DNA of 64,000 bases from Mesorhizobium ventifaucium (GTDB lineage Bacteria > Pseudomonadota > Alphaproteobacteria > Rhizobiales > Rhizobiaceae), in assembly GCF_935822925.1 (NCBI RefSeq), contig NZ_CAKXZS010000012.1, positions 248,001 through 312,000 of the forward strand. The letters are read 5' to 3'. The translations under genes were made by a program, and so were the position numbers. Shown here one piece after another: positions 10,075-17,672 of this stretch (position 1 is its first letter; each line of letters opens with the position of its first letter). Under the pieces are notes generated by a model. That model saw only the letters and a program-made list of their open reading frames with translations, did no database searches and was not told where the DNA came from.

Positions 10075-10118
10075 CTACAGCGTCCTTTGCGCGTCCAAAA
10101 GGACGCGCGGCGCTGTAG
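10075..10118. repeat. Long hairpin repeat next to REP copy 1
   Basis: The outer arms CTACAGCG (10075-10082) and CGCTGTAG (10111-10118) enclose inner arms GCGCGTCC (10089-10096) and GGACGCGC (10101-10108) around an AAAA loop. It lies 12 bp before the PAP2 start codon and may affect its expression or be a mobile intergenic repeat. Confidence 0.6.
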
Positions 10119-10130
10119 GACGATGGGCCG

Positions 10131-10832
10131 ATGAATAATACCGCAAACAAGCTGCTCAACTGGATCGAATTCCCGGTGCTGCTGGCCGGACTGGTCATCG
10201 CCGGCGGACTGTGGGGGTTCGAGGAACTGATGGAGGTGGCACGAGACACCACGCCGCACGCCTTCGACACGGAAATAATGCTCGCCTTCCGTGAAGCGGG
10301 CCAGCCCGACAATCCGATCGGACCGCTGTGGCTGGAAGGGGCGATGCGCGACATTACCAGCCTCGGCAGCGCCATCGTGCTCGGGCTGATCACAGCGGCG
10401 GTGATCGTCTATCTGCTGCTTATCCAGAAGCCGGGAGCAGCGTTTCTGGTCTTCGTCGCGGTGGCTGGCGGGCAGGCCCTGTCGAGCACGCTGAAGCTCG
10501 GAATCGATCGGCCGCGCCCCGACCTGGTCTCGCATCTCGCCGACGTGGCGACGCTTTCGTTTCCAAGCGGCCATGCGATGCTGTCGGCGGTGACATATTT
10601 GACGCTGGGCAGCATGGCGTCGCGTTTCCTGCCTGGGCGAACGACCAAGATCTATGTGCTGGCACTTGCCGTGCTGACAACACTGCTGGTCGGCATCAGC
10701 CGCGTCTATCTCGGCGTTCATTGGCCATCGGACGTGCTGGCCGGCTGGTGCGCCGGCTTCGCCTGGGCGATGCTGTGCTGGCTGGCCGCATGGGCGTTCC
10801 AGCGATGGCGCGGGCAGCCCGCCGGCGGCTGA
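10131..10832 (+). CDS. PAP2-family membrane phosphatase
   Basis: A 233-residue integral membrane protein with the complete three-part PAP2 acid-phosphatase signature: KLGIDRPRP (KX6RP), PSGH, and SRVYLGVHWPSD (SRX5HX3D). About six hydrophobic helices are visible. The family dephosphorylates lipid phosphates such as phosphatidylglycerol phosphate or undecaprenyl diphosphate on the outer face of the inner membrane. The exact substrate cannot be assigned. The ATG at 10131 follows a long hairpin repeat. Confidence 0.9.
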   Translation: MNNTANKLLNWIEFPVLLAGLVIAGGLWGFEELMEVARDTTPHAFDTEIMLAFREAGQPDNPIGPLWLEGAMRDITSLGSAIVLGLITAAVIVYLLLIQKPGAAFLVFVAVAGGQALSSTLKLGIDRPRPDLVSHLADVATLSFPSGHAMLSAVTYLTLGSMASRFLPGRTTKIYVLALAVLTTLLVGISRVYLGVHWPSDVLAGWCAGFAWAMLCWLAAWAFQRWRGQPAGG

Positions 10833-10956
10833 ACCGGCTGTCCAGAAAGTGGCGATGCTGCTCGCAAGCGGGGTTTCATCCGGACGCGGGGCCGGCTTGC
10901 GCTTTCTCCGGCTCAGGTGTGGAATCTGGTGTGTGGGGCTGGCACGAGCTGAAAAG

Positions 10957-11490
10957 ATGGTCCGGGCGATCAGCACGAAGAATTTCGAAGCGGAAACCGG
11001 CCGCTCCTGGGAGGAGTGGCTGGTCTTTCTCGGCCGCATCGGCGCGGCCGACCTTTCACATGCCGAGATCGCCCGACGCGTGCGCGAGACGGGACTGGCT
11101 TCGGGCTGGTGGTCGCAGTCCATTACCGTCGCCTACGAGCAGCACATTGGCCGGCGCATACCCGGACAGGACAATGACGGCCGCTTCGCCGTCTCCACCA
11201 CAAAGACCGTGCCGGGTTCCATGGACGAGACGCTGGCACGCTGGGCGACCTTCATGACCGCGCAGAAGGACATTGGGGGCATCGCGATCAGCCGCGGACC
11301 GGAGACGTCCGTTTCGCGAAAGTGGCGATATTGGCGCTGTGGTCTAGCGAACGGCACGCGCGTGATCGCCGGCATCGGCGACAAGCCGGGAGGAAAATCA
11401 TCTCTTGCCGTGCAACACGAGAAACTGGCGACCGCCGATGATGTCGAGTGCTGGCGGAATTATTGGAAGAGCCTGTTGAATAAGTTCTGA
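10957..11490 (+). CDS. DUF4287-like conserved protein
   Basis: A 177-residue cytoplasmic protein without signal peptide or helices. The first 60 residues (TGRSWEEWLVFLGRIGAAD ... LASGWWSQSITVAYEQHIG) resemble a DUF4287-type domain common in actinobacteria and rhizobia, usually followed by a SRPBCC-like region. I start at MVRAISTKN (10957), since homology-like sequence begins there; the frame is open further upstream. Its function is unknown, and the family call is from memory of the motif. Confidence 0.6.
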   Translation: MVRAISTKNFEAETGRSWEEWLVFLGRIGAADLSHAEIARRVRETGLASGWWSQSITVAYEQHIGRRIPGQDNDGRFAVSTTKTVPGSMDETLARWATFMTAQKDIGGIAISRGPETSVSRKWRYWRCGLANGTRVIAGIGDKPGGKSSLAVQHEKLATADDVECWRNYWKSLLNKF

Positions 11491-11539
11491 TCGCCGCTAC
11501 CGCGAAGGGTCGACGATCGCAGCTAGCATAGGCGAGCTG

Positions 11540-12351
11540 CTACTCGGCGGCCTTCGCTTCCGGCTTGCTGGCCGTTATCTTATCCTCCCAGAGCATCTGC
11601 CGGTAGTCGAACCCGTATTCCAGCGTCGGCTTGACGATGCGGAAATAGGGCGACAGGTCGAAATCGCGCGGCGTGTAGAGCGAATGGTGGCGGATGTGGA
11701 GGATTTCCTTTCGCGAATAGTTCGACTGGGCCGAGGCACGACCGGGCGCCCGGGTGATCTCGGGCAGGATCGGATAGCGGATCTGGCCATAGGCCTCGGC
11801 AATCAGCGAGGAGCAGATGGCCCGGGTCGGGTCGCCGGAGCCGAAAGCCAGCATGCGGCGCCGCTAGCGTACCGCACCGGCGGCGTCGGGAAGAAATAAC
11901 GCAGCATGTCGAAGATGTTCTTGAGATCGTATCTTAGGCCGAGCTTGCCGATCATGAACGCAACGACCCCGTCACGATCTTCCGGCGCTAGGCCGCTCGC
12001 CCGGCAGATACGCGTGTTGTAGGTGCGGTAGCGCGATAGCGGCACGGCGATGCAGCCATCGCCAAGCGTGACCTCGATGAGGCGCCGCCGTTCCGATCCG
12101 TCCGCCGGTTCGGGCAGGGCATCGCCAACATAGAAGGCCGCATGCGACCAAGTCGACTGGGTCAGGTATTTGATCGCCGCCGAGATCTTCTGGTTGCCCT
12201 CGATGAGCAGGATGTCGCCGGGTTCGAGCGTCCGGCGCAGCGTTTCGGCATCGGAGGGCGTGTAAGGCTCGTAGCCGGAAGATTTCTCCTGCAGCCGGCC
12301 GGCAAGCCAGCGGCCGAGTCGGTCCAGAAGCGTGTCGCCGGCCTCGATCAT
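11540..12351 (-). pseudogene. YiiX-like NlpC/P60-superfamily hydrolase, broken by a frameshift and a stop
   Basis: The first part (12351 down to about 11875) carries the conserved histidine segment TWSHAAFYVG and GDILLIEGNQ. The catalytic cysteine segment PTRAICSSLIAEAYGQI lies in another frame, 11854-11540. At the join the expected reading is PTPPVPVRWRRRM. One base is missing near 11874, and in the restored frame the codon expected to be Trp is TAG (11864-11866). Two separate lesions argue for genuine decay rather than one sequencing error. Intact members are about 270-residue permuted papain-fold proteins. The CHAD and CYTH genes lie upstream on the same strand. Confidence 0.8.
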
Positions 12352-12412
12352 GCCAGACGGCGATTACCACAAGCCGGCGGACTAGGCCATGATCCCGAAC
12401 CGAAGAACCGCG

Positions 12413-13360
12413 TCAGCCAGCGCCGCCGGGCGCGCCGGCGTCTTCGCGCGGCGCCGCGGCCAGATCGTCGCGCGCCTTGCGCGCCAGTTTCCTTGTCGAG
12501 CGCCTGGGGCTGTCGCCGAACAGATCGGCTGCCGCGGCGAGACAGGTCTTTTTCAGGCTTTTCTCCGAGCGCTTCAACAGCTTGCTCAGGAGCCGCGTTT
12601 CTTGAGGAGAGCCGAGCGGCCGGTCGTCGGCATCGAGAAGCGCACGCAGGACGAACACATCATGCAATTCGCCCAGCTGTTCGCCGAGTTCGTCGACCGC
12701 CTTGCGCCGGGCCTTGATCGGCGTCGGCCACAGCCTTCCGAGCAGCGACAGGTGCATGCCGTGAGTCTTTGCCGCCTTGCGCAGATCGTGGAAATCGTTG
12801 GCCTCACCGCGGGAGCCTGCCTTGTCCAGCGCCTTTCTGGCGCGACGCAAAGTGATGCGGGCGCCTTCGGCAAGCACATCGGCGGCCTGTTCGGGCTGGT
12901 CGGGCAAGGCCAGCATATCGATCCGGCTGATGCCCTCCTGGCAAGCGGCAGTCGCGGCAACTATCGCGGCGCGGAGGCCAGCTCCACCATGCAATGCGTG
13001 CTGGCGCGCCACCAGCGTGTCGCGAACGACATCGAGACCGCCGCCAGCGCTTTGCTCGGGAAAGTTTTTTGCCAGTCGGTCGATGGTTTCAACCAGCGCG
13101 GCCGCCTCGCGCGGTTCGGCAAGCAGGGCAGCCACCTCTCGGTAGCATTGATTCTCGGTACTGCAAAATGTTTCGTTCCCGGGACGGACCAGGCGCAGCA
13201 AGGCACGCACCTTCTTCAGCCGCCTGCGGCATTTGTGCAGCGCCTGCTCCGGCCTGTCATGCGCCGCGTCCAGATGGACGAGCGCCTTGCCTATTTCCTC
13301 AGCGAGGATGCGCCTGACCTCGCCAGTCAACGGCAGACGCGGATCGATGCGATAGCTCAT
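12413..13360 (-). CDS. CHAD domain protein
   Basis: A 315-residue, highly helical, basic protein with a CHAD domain. These domains bind polyphosphate through conserved histidines and basic residues, seen here as ALHKCRRRLKKVRALLRL near residue 40 and NDFHDLRKAAKTHGMHLSLL near residue 190. The start at 13360 (MSYRIDPRLP) overlaps the stop of the CYTH gene as ATGA, so the two are translationally coupled. The tail is basic (RRSTRKLARKARDDL) and Ala/Gly rich. A role in polyphosphate granules is inferred from the family. Confidence 0.88.
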   Translation of the reverse strand: MSYRIDPRLPLTGEVRRILAEEIGKALVHLDAAHDRPEQALHKCRRRLKKVRALLRLVRPGNETFCSTENQCYREVAALLAEPREAAALVETIDRLAKNFPEQSAGGGLDVVRDTLVARQHALHGGAGLRAAIVAATAACQEGISRIDMLALPDQPEQAADVLAEGARITLRRARKALDKAGSRGEANDFHDLRKAAKTHGMHLSLLGRLWPTPIKARRKAVDELGEQLGELHDVFVLRALLDADDRPLGSPQETRLLSKLLKRSEKSLKKTCLAAAADLFGDSPRRSTRKLARKARDDLAAAPREDAGAPGGAG

Positions 13361-13830
13361 GCGGCGATCTCCGGAATCCCCTCGAGGGCGAGCGACGCGT
13401 TGTAGAACCTGTGCTCGCCGGTGACTTCGCGGCCGAGCCAATCTGGCAGCATTTCGTCCTGCACGTCCTGCGGCGTCTCAAGCTCGGCGACCACCAGACC
13501 GCTAAGCATCCCGCCGAAGACATCGACTTCATAGAGATGGCCGCGGTGCCTAACATGGTGACGTGTCTTCTCGATGACACGTCCGATGGCGAAGGCCAGC
13601 ATCTCTTCCGCGTCCGCCAGAGCAATTGGATATTCGAATTCGTCGCGTTCGCGGGCCTTGCTGCCGAATTTGAGCGTCAGCTTTGCCGAGGCGCCGTCGC
13701 TGATGCGCACGCGGACCGAGCGGTCGGGCGCGGCAACGAGATAGAACTGCCGAATGCGGATGTCCGCTTCGACCAGAGCCCGCCAGCCATCGCCGGAGAC
13801 CAGGAACTTGCGCTCGACTTCCTTGACCAT
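13357..13830 (-). CDS. CYTH domain protein (triphosphate tunnel metalloenzyme)
   Basis: A 157-residue single-domain CYTH protein. The diagnostic EXEXK motif is at the N-terminus (EVERKF, residues 4-9), followed by the RVRIS, KLTLKF and EFEYPI strands that line the tunnel. Bacterial single-domain CYTH enzymes often hydrolyse inorganic tripolyphosphate with a divalent metal. It is first in a two-gene operon with the CHAD gene, a split version of the CYTH-CHAD fusion known elsewhere. The TetR gene is divergent from 13922. Confidence 0.9.
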   Translation of the reverse strand: MVKEVERKFLVSGDGWRALVEADIRIRQFYLVAAPDRSVRVRISDGASAKLTLKFGSKARERDEFEYPIALADAEEMLAFAIGRVIEKTRHHVRHRGHLYEVDVFGGMLSGLVVAELETPQDVQDEMLPDWLGREVTGEHRFYNASLALEGIPEIAA

Positions 13831-13890
13831 GGCTTCGCACTAAAGCGCGTGCGACTGGAGATGGCAAGGTGGAGATCGGCAAAGCTTGAC

Positions 13891-13912
13891 TTTAATCATT
13901 CGATTGATTAAA
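13891..13912. promoter_or_regulatory. Probable TetR operator
   Basis: The arms TTTAATCA (13891-13898) and TGATTAAA (13905-13912) flank a 6-bp centre TTCGAT. Twenty of 22 positions are symmetric. It is very AT-rich against its surroundings and ends 9 bp before the TetR ATG. Autoregulation of the exporter operon and possible control of the divergent CYTH gene are inferred. Confidence 0.72.
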
Positions 13913-13921
13913 TTGCGGATC

Positions 13922-14650
13922 ATGAGCAAACCGGCAAACGCCAAAATTCCGCGACGCGAGGCATCCCCCGCCGACATGACGCGCGCGGCACTTGTTCGCG
14001 CAGCGCTGAAGCTGTTCGGACGCCAGGGTTTCGACGGCACCTCGACGCGCGAGATCGCGTCTGAGGCCAGGGCCAATATCGGCTCGATCGCCTATCATTT
14101 CGGCGGCAAGGAAGGGCTTCGCAACGCTGCGGCCGACTACATCGTCGACACCATCCAGACCATTGCTGGCCAAGCAATCGGCAATCTGCAAGGGCCAAGC
14201 GACTCAGAAACGGGCGACTCAGAAACGGGCGACCCCGAAGCGGCGCGGGCACAACTATTCACCGCACTGGAGCGGATGGTGGCTTTCATCGTGGCAAGGC
14301 CGGAGGCCGGCGAGATCGTGCAGTTCGTCCTGCGTGAGTTGTCGCATCCGACGGCGGCACTCGACCGCATCTATAATGGCGTGTTCGAGCCGACGCATCG
14401 CCGGCTCTGCCTGATCTGGGAGCAGGCGACGGGCGAGCCGGCCGAAAGCGAGGCTACCCGACTCACTGTGTTCACGCTGATCGGCCAGGTCGTCTATTTC
14501 CGCATCGGCCGCGAGGCGGTGATGCGCCGCATGGGCTGGCGCGCGATCGGCGACGCCGAGGCCACCAAGATCGCGGCGGCAGTGACGGATAATCTCGGCG
14601 CGATTTTGGCTCGGCGTCCTTTAACCGACCGGAAGGATGGTAGGTCATGA
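13922..14650 (+). CDS. TetR-family regulator, CecR/YbiH type
   Basis: A 242-residue repressor. An N-terminal TetR helix-turn-helix spans residues 20-65 (ALVRAALKLFG ... TSTREIASEARANIGSIAYHF), and a long C-terminal ligand domain resembles the CerR/CecR (DUF1956) type. A short duplication DSETGDSETGD sits in the linker near residue 97. The gene overlaps the start of the membrane-fusion gene by 4 bp. In E. coli CecR controls ybhGFSR, and here the same kinds of gene follow directly. The start at 13922 follows the palindrome at 13891-13912. Confidence 0.88.
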   Translation: MSKPANAKIPRREASPADMTRAALVRAALKLFGRQGFDGTSTREIASEARANIGSIAYHFGGKEGLRNAAADYIVDTIQTIAGQAIGNLQGPSDSETGDSETGDPEAARAQLFTALERMVAFIVARPEAGEIVQFVLRELSHPTAALDRIYNGVFEPTHRRLCLIWEQATGEPAESEATRLTVFTLIGQVVYFRIGREAVMRRMGWRAIGDAEATKIAAAVTDNLGAILARRPLTDRKDGRS

Positions 14651-15600
14651 GTTTCCTCTGCTCTGTGCCGCTCGCCGCCCTGCTTTTCAGCGCCTGCGCA
14701 CCGGCGGCGCCGCTCGCCGTCGGCTATGTCGAGGGCGACTATGTGCTGCTCGCGCCGATCGAGGTGGCGCAGGTCGAGACGATTTCGGTCAAGCGCGGCG
14801 ACCGCGTCGCGCCGGGCACGCCGGTGGTGACGCTGGAAAGCGCCGACGCAAAAATAGCCGTCGCGCAAGCCGAGGCGGCCCTTGCCCAGGCCCAGGCGCA
14901 ACTTGCCGACCTGCAGGTCGGCAAGCGGCCCGAAGAGATCGAGGTGCTCAAGGCGCAGGTCGACATGTCCAAGGCGCAAGCCGCCGACGCCAAACGCAGA
15001 TACAACCGCGCCAGCGATTTGTTCAAACGCGGCACCGGCACCCAGGCCGATTATGATACGGCTTCCGCGACGCTGGAAATTGCCAACGCGCAGCTCGGCC
15101 AGGCGGAAGCCAATCTTGCGGTCGGCGGCCTTCCGGCACGGCCCGAGACGATCAAGGCCGCCGACAATCAGGTCAGGCAGGCGCAATCGGCGCTGGAGCA
15201 AGCGCGGTGGCGGCTGTCGAAGCGTGTGCTGGCGGCGCCTTCGTCCGGCCGCATCAACGATGTGATCCGCTATCCCGGCGACACCGCCGGCCCGACCGCG
15301 CCGGTCATTTCGATTCTGCCGGACGGCGCGGTGAAGCTCAGCGTCTATGTGCCGGAAAGCGCATTCTCATCGGTAGCAGTCGGCACGCTGCTCAACGTCC
15401 ATTGCGACGGCTGCGGGCCGGACGTGAAGGCTCGCGTCAGCTACGTGTCGCCGGACCCGGAATTCACGCCGCCGGTGATCTACTCGCTCGAGACCCGGCA
15501 GAAGCTGGTCTATCTGGTCGAGGCTCGGCCGGAGGGTGACGCCGGCGCGCTGCAACCGGGGCAGATCGTCGATGTCGAACTGGCGGATATCGGCAAATGA
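14647..15600 (+). CDS. HlyD-family membrane-fusion protein (YbhG-like)
   Basis: A 317-residue periplasmic adaptor for an ABC exporter. The N-terminal hydrophobic segment ends in LLFSAC (Cys17), a lipobox-like sequence, so it may be a lipoprotein. A biotinyl-lipoyl-like half (VKRGDRVAPGTPVVTLESADAKI) is followed by a long alpha-helical hairpin rich in Ala and Gln (residues about 75-180) and a beta-barrel domain. It is coupled by ATGA overlaps to the TetR gene before it and the ATPase after it. Confidence 0.9.
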   Translation: MSFLCSVPLAALLFSACAPAAPLAVGYVEGDYVLLAPIEVAQVETISVKRGDRVAPGTPVVTLESADAKIAVAQAEAALAQAQAQLADLQVGKRPEEIEVLKAQVDMSKAQAADAKRRYNRASDLFKRGTGTQADYDTASATLEIANAQLGQAEANLAVGGLPARPETIKAADNQVRQAQSALEQARWRLSKRVLAAPSSGRINDVIRYPGDTAGPTAPVISILPDGAVKLSVYVPESAFSSVAVGTLLNVHCDGCGPDVKARVSYVSPDPEFTPPVIYSLETRQKLVYLVEARPEGDAGALQPGQIVDVELADIGK

Positions 15601-16517
15601 ACGTCATAGACGTCCACGGCCTGGTCAAGCGTTTTGGTGACAAGACCGTCGTCGACCATGTGACGATGACGCTGGCCGAGGGCGAGATCGTCGGCTTCCT
15701 CGGCCCCAACGGCTCGGGCAAGACGACGACCATCCGCATCATGTGCGGCCTGCTGACGCCGGATGAGGGCGAAGGCACGGTGCTCGGCTTCGACATCCGC
15801 TCAGACAGTCTGAGGATCAAGCGCGAAGTCGGCTATATGACGCAGAAATTCTCGTTCTACGAGGATCTGACCATCGCCGAGAACCTTGAATTCGTGGCGC
15901 GGCTCTATGGGTTGAAGCCGCTCAACGAGCATGTGGCTAGGACGCTGGAGGATCTTGGCCTCACCTCGCGCAAGGACCAGTTGGCCGGCACGCTGTCCGG
16001 TGGCTGGAAGCAGCGGTTGGCACTGGCCGCCTGCATCATGCACAAGCCGAGATTGCTGCTGCTCGATGAGCCGACGGCGGGCGTCGATCCGAAAGCCAGG
16101 CGTGAATTCTGGGACGAGATCCATCGGCTGGCCAGCGGCGGGCTGACCGTGCTGGTCTCCACCCACTACATGGACGAGGCCGAGCGCTGCCACCGCATCG
16201 GCTACATCTCCTACGGCAGGATGCTGGCCACCGGCACGGTCGACGAGGTGGTCAGGAATGCCGGGCTGACGACCTTCGTCGTGCAGGGTCCGCGCCTCGA
16301 CCAGGTCGCTGCCGCACTCAGCGGGCGGTCCGGCGTCGACCAGGTGGCGCCGTTCGGCGCGACGCTGCATGTCGTTGGTTCCGACAAGACGGCGCTTCAG
16401 GCAGCCCTCGCCGATGTCGAGAAGGAGCACAAGGGCGTGACGGTTTCGCCAGGCGAGACCAGCCTGGAGGATGTGTTCATCCAGTTCATGTCCGGCTCGA
16501 AGGACAATATGGGATGA
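15597..16517 (+). CDS. ABC exporter ATP-binding subunit (YbhF-like, single domain)
   Basis: A 306-residue ABC-2-type ATPase: Walker A GPNGSGKTTT near residue 38, signature LSGGWKQR, Walker [19 protein letters not shown]-loop STHY, and a C-terminal extension of about 80 residues typical of DrrA-like proteins. E. coli YbhF is a tandem double ATPase; this one has a single nucleotide-binding domain, so it should work as a homodimer. It overlaps both neighbours by 4 bp. The substrate is unknown; related systems export cationic drugs. Confidence 0.92.
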   Translation: MNVIDVHGLVKRFGDKTVVDHVTMTLAEGEIVGFLGPNGSGKTTTIRIMCGLLTPDEGEGTVLGFDIRSDSLRIKREVGYMTQKFSFYEDLTIAENLEFVARLYGLKPLNEHVARTLEDLGLTSRKDQLAGTLSGGWKQRLALAACIMHKPRLLLLDEPTAGVDPKARREFWDEIHRLASGGLTVLVSTHYMDEAERCHRIGYISYGRMLATGTVDEVVRNAGLTTFVVQGPRLDQVAAALSGRSGVDQVAPFGATLHVVGSDKTALQAALADVEKEHKGVTVSPGETSLEDVFIQFMSGSKDNMG

Positions 16518-17662
16518 AAAACGGCATAAACAGCGTCTTTTCCTTCGCCAGGCTCGGTGCGCTGCTGATCAAGGAGTTCATCCAGATGCGGCGCGACCGC
16601 ATCACCTTCGCCATGATGCTGGGCGTGCCGCTGATGCAGCTGGTGCTGTTTGGCTATGCCATCAACAACGATCCGAAGAGCCTGCCGGCAGCCTTGGTGG
16701 CGATGAGCAGCGATCCTTATACGCGAGCCGTGGTTTCGGCGCTGCAGACCACCGGCTACTACCGGTTCGACCATGTCGCGCAAAGTGCCGCCGAGGCGGA
16801 ATTCCTGATGGCGCGTGGCGACGTCGCCTTTGTCGTCACCATTCCCGCCGATTTTACCCGGCGAGTCGAGCGCGGCGACCAGCCGCAAATCCTAATCGAG
16901 GCTGATGCCACCGACCCGGCCGTCACCAGCGGAGCCATTTCGACGCTCGGCACCGTCGCCAACCAGGCGCTGCTCAGGGCGCGCGGCATGCAGGAGGCGG
17001 CCGCCGAAGCTGCCCGAGGCCAGCTCGAAGTCGTTGTCCACCGACGCTACAATCCGGAAGGCATCTCGCAATACAACATCGTGCCCGGTCTGCTCGGCGT
17101 CATCCTGCAGATGACGATGGTGATGATGACCTCGATCGCGCTGACGCGCGAGACCGAGCGCGGCACGATGGAAAACCTTCTGGCGATGCCGTCCAGCCCG
17201 CTCGAAATCATGCTGGGCAAGGTGCTGCCCTATCTGGTGGTCGGCGCCGTGCAAGTGGTGGTGGTGCTGGCGGCGGCCAAGCTGCTGTTTGGCGTTCCCT
17301 TCACCGGGTCGTTGTCGCTGCTGCTATCGGCGGTTCTGGTCTTCGTGCTGGCGCTGGTGCTGCTCGGCTACACCATCTCGACGATGGCGCGCACGCAGAT
17401 GCAGGCGCTGCAGCTCACCTTCTTCTTCTTCCTGCCGTCGATCCTGTTGTCGGGCTTCATGTTCCCCTATCGCGGCATGCCTGGCTGGGCGCAGATCTTC
17501 GGCGAGATCCTGCCGCTGACGCATTTCCTCCGCATCATCCGCGCGGTGATGCTGAAGGGCGCCGACCTGCCGGCGGTCGCAACCGAAATCGGCTGGCTGG
17601 TGGTGTTCGTGGCGCTGTTTGCCGGCGTGGCGCTGGTGCGGTTCCGCCGGACACTGGACTAA
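16514..17662 (+). CDS. ABC-2 exporter permease (YbhS/YbhR-like)
   Basis: A 382-residue inner-membrane protein. It has one N-terminal helix (LMQLVLFGYAIN), a large periplasmic domain of about 150 residues, and five C-terminal helices. The ABC-2 motif ETERGTMENLLAMPSSPLEI precedes the second helix. E. coli has two paralogous permeases (YbhS, YbhR) in this position; only one is present here, so the channel is probably a homodimer. It is the last gene of the TetR-HlyD-ATPase-permease operon, and its stop is 10 bp from the convergent flavoprotein stop. Confidence 0.92.
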   Translation: MKNGINSVFSFARLGALLIKEFIQMRRDRITFAMMLGVPLMQLVLFGYAINNDPKSLPAALVAMSSDPYTRAVVSALQTTGYYRFDHVAQSAAEAEFLMARGDVAFVVTIPADFTRRVERGDQPQILIEADATDPAVTSGAISTLGTVANQALLRARGMQEAAAEAARGQLEVVVHRRYNPEGISQYNIVPGLLGVILQMTMVMMTSIALTRETERGTMENLLAMPSSPLEIMLGKVLPYLVVGAVQVVVVLAAAKLLFGVPFTGSLSLLLSAVLVFVLALVLLGYTISTMARTQMQALQLTFFFFLPSILLSGFMFPYRGMPGWAQIFGEILPLTHFLRIIRAVMLKGADLPAVATEIGWLVVFVALFAGVALVRFRRTLD

Positions 17663-17672
17663 TGCATCTCAC

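Noticed and set aside
9462..11123. Open minus-strand frame of 553 codons across the PAP2 and DMT-like genes
   Set aside because: It is antisense to genes with clear family motifs and its product is Arg/Gln/His-rich low-complexity sequence, a typical GC-rich shadow.
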